6,308 bases of DNA from Blastococcus sp. Lineage in GTDB: Bacteria; Actinomycetota; Actinomycetes; Mycobacteriales; Geodermatophilaceae. The first letter of the stretch is position 1. Every line of letters begins with the position of its first letter. Both the position numbers and the translations under genes were made by a program. Positions 5,498 to 6,308 of the stretch are shown piece by piece. Under the pieces are notes generated by a model, which did not search any database, was not told the DNA's origin, and saw only the letters and a list, made by a program, of their open reading frames with translations. The DNA lies in contig JAOPUS010000418.1 of the NCBI GenBank assembly GCA_025963345.1, forward strand, positions 1-6,308, in the 5' to 3' direction.

Positions 5498-5537
5498 TCG
5501 CGAGCCTGCGAGTGACGGGGGGCAGGCAGGTCCTTCT

Positions 5538-6098
5538 TCAGTGCCGGCCCTCGTCGGCCAGCAGTGCCGCGACGTCGGCCTCACCGTCGCGGTAGCGGCG
5601 GCCGAGTTCACCGGCGAGCCCGTCCATGACGTGCTGCACGCCGCGCCGGCGCTCGGACAGCCCGCTCTCGGCCTCCGCCAGCGCCCGGGCGGCCTTCTCC
5701 AGCTTGGCGTCGGTGAGGTCGGAGATGGCCGACAGATCGATCCCGCCGGTCAGCCCGTTGACCCAGGACTCGTACTCCTCCGGGGCGTGCGGCTGCACCG
5801 TCTGGTGCCGCCCCAGGCCGTGCGCCGGGCCCCGGCCCTTCTCCGACAGGATCTCCGGCAGCAGGTCGACCAGCGACCGGCCGTCGTGCTCGGACCGGCG
5901 CTGCAGCTCGCGGCGGACGATGTCCAGCCGCCCCTGCAGCAGCCGCCGGGTGTAGGAGAGGTTGACCTCTTGCTGCTCGGCCTCGCGGCGCAGCCGGCGC
6001 ACCTCGCTCATCGACTGCGTCGTCGCGTTCTCGAGAAAGGCGGGGTCGAGGAGCGCGTCGACGGCGGCGCCCCCGGCCGGGCCAGCTTTGGGGCTCAC
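5538..6098 (-). CDS. rsiG: RsiG-type c-di-GMP-binding anti-sigma factor (annotated elsewhere as AmfC/aerial mycelium formation protein)
   Basis: RsiG of Streptomyces holds the sporulation sigma factor WhiG inactive when loaded with cyclic di-GMP, which it binds through two copies of E(X)3S(X)2R(X)3Q(X)3D on an antiparallel coiled coil. This 186-residue protein has both copies intact: Glu44, Ser48, Arg51, Gln55, Asp59 and Glu144, Ser148, Arg151, Gln155, Asp159. They sit in two long helices (about 29-70 and 127-170) joined by a linker with the conserved-looking VDLLPEILSEKGRG (77-90) and EEYESWVNGLTGG (107-119). There is no signal peptide or membrane segment, so it is cytosolic. GTG 6098 is supported by GAGGAG 5 nt upstream. 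A 26-codon ORF overlaps this start by GTGA. The asparaginase gene follows. No WhiG-like sigma gene is in the window. Motif identity makes this one of the safest functional calls here; partner and role in this organism are inferred. Confidence 0.88.
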   Translation of the reverse strand: MSPKAGPAGGAAVDALLDPAFLENATTQSMSEVRRLRREAEQQEVNLSYTRRLLQGRLDIVRRELQRRSEHDGRSLVDLLPEILSEKGRGPAHGLGRHQTVQPHAPEEYESWVNGLTGGIDLSAISDLTDAKLEKAARALAEAESGLSERRRGVQHVMDGLAGELGRRYRDGEADVAALLADEGRH

Positions 6099-6175
6099 TT
6101 GTTCTCCTCGCTAGCGCTCGTCGACGGCGTTCGCCGGGCTGCTGTGTCCTTTGGTGAGCTCGCGGGCTCGCTCAC
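6095..6175 (-). CDS. Tiny 26-codon ORF bridging the upstream gene and rsiG
   Basis: GTG 6175 is preceded by GGAGG with a 7-nt spacer, overlaps the stop of the upstream gene as GTGA, and ends in a TGA that overlaps the rsiG start codon, again as GTGA. The 26 residues start MSEPASSPKD and end TSASEENK. They are hydrophilic and Ser/Pro/Thr-rich, probably disordered, with no recognisable domain. About 20 of 26 codons end in G or C, somewhat lower than in neighbouring genes, so translation is plausible but unproven. A 6-bp stem (GTGAGC with GCTCAC, 6154-6175) could hide its start codon. It may serve only as a translational-coupling bridge. Confidence 0.4.
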   Translation of the reverse strand: MSEPASSPKDTAARRTPSTSASEENK

Positions 6176-6308
6176 TTAACGGCCTCCATCGGCTTGATTC
6201 CCAAGAAGCTTCGGGCGTCGTCGGTACTCAGCGGCGGGCGCTGCGCGATGCGGGCCAGCCCGGCCGCACGGGCGACCAGCTGGGCGTTGTCGCGCACCGG
6301 CTCGCCCG
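6172..6308 (-). CDS. C-terminus of a probable beta-keto acid cleavage enzyme (BKACE/DUF849, Kce-like); 5' end outside window
   Basis: The 44 visible residues end at TGA 6174-6172 and include VRDNAQLVARAAGLARIAQR followed by PPLSTDDARSFLGIKP. This closely resembles the C-terminal pattern of the 3-keto-5-aminohexanoate cleavage (BKACE) family, where a D/N-N-x-x-LV-x-x-A segment precedes A-x-x-A-R-x-x-LG-[IL] at the very end. Those enzymes condense a beta-keto acid with acetyl-CoA and release acetoacetate. Only the tail is present, so catalytic residues cannot be checked. It lies upstream of rsiG on the same strand, separated by the tiny bridging ORF, and is probably co-transcribed with it. Confidence 0.55.
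   Translation of the reverse strand, partial: GEPVRDNAQLVARAAGLARIAQRPPLSTDDARSFLGIKPMEAVK

Noticed and set aside
6154..6175. GTGAGC/GCTCAC hairpin as a terminator for the BKACE-like gene
   Set aside because: Only 6 bp, a 10-nt loop and no U tract follows on the minus strand; the coupled ORFs suggest read-through.
4426..6179. Long + strand frames opposite the asparaginase and rsiG genes
   Set aside because: Both opposite-strand genes carry exact catalytic or ligand motifs; the + strand translations are compositionally biased with no domain.

Overview
The window is about 70% or more G+C. Codons end almost always in G or C, and three of its promoters carry a TAnnnT -10 box placed for leaderless transcripts, so it comes from a high-GC actinobacterium. 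A mycothiol-type maleylpyruvate isomerase fold, the xre-hbhA-DUF2516 cluster familiar from mycobacteria (Rv0474-Rv0476 in M. tuberculosis, from memory) and an RsiG-type c-di-GMP-binding anti-sigma factor point to a filamentous mycolic-acid relative such as the Pseudonocardiales. The genus is inference.

Layout. The 3' tail of an unidentified + strand gene (1-161) is followed by a tightly coupled + strand pair: a mycothiol-dependent maleylpyruvate isomerase family enzyme (219-995) and a spermidine synthase-like methyltransferase fold protein (998-1849). The latter converges, with an 11-bp overlap, on a minus-strand macrodomain (ADP-ribose/O-acetyl-ADP-ribose hydrolase) gene (1839-2351). That gene is divergent from a small PspC-domain membrane protein (2376-2567) across only 24 bp holding overlapping, oppositely directed leaderless -10 boxes in an inverted repeat. 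From 2611 to the end everything is on the minus strand. In transcription order there is the C-terminus of a probable beta-keto acid cleavage enzyme, a tiny coupled ORF, rsiG, a zinc-type L-asparaginase (ReAV family) and a clear sigma70-type promoter. That promoter drives a helix-turn-helix regulator coupled by ATGA to an HbhA-like Lys/Ala-rich coiled-coil protein, which ends at a double hairpin. A DUF2516 membrane protein with its own leaderless promoter completes the strand.

How the parts may work together. The xre-hbhA pair looks like a regulator and its coupled surface or lipid-associated helical protein, with a candidate operator around the promoter. The rsiG product carries two perfect c-di-GMP signature motifs exactly 100 residues apart, so it should hold a WhiG-like sigma factor in a c-di-GMP-dependent way; no sigma gene is in the window. 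The most unusual details are the absence of any ATG, GTG or TTG start upstream of the conserved asparaginase N-terminus, the 26-codon ORF that fills the gap before rsiG with GTGA overlaps at both ends, and the mutually exclusive divergent leaderless promoters between the macrodomain and PspC genes. No tRNA, rRNA, CRISPR array, insertion sequence or attachment site was recognised. No gene-free stretch exceeds 300 bases; the longest is 2908-3064, which holds a promoter and two hairpins.
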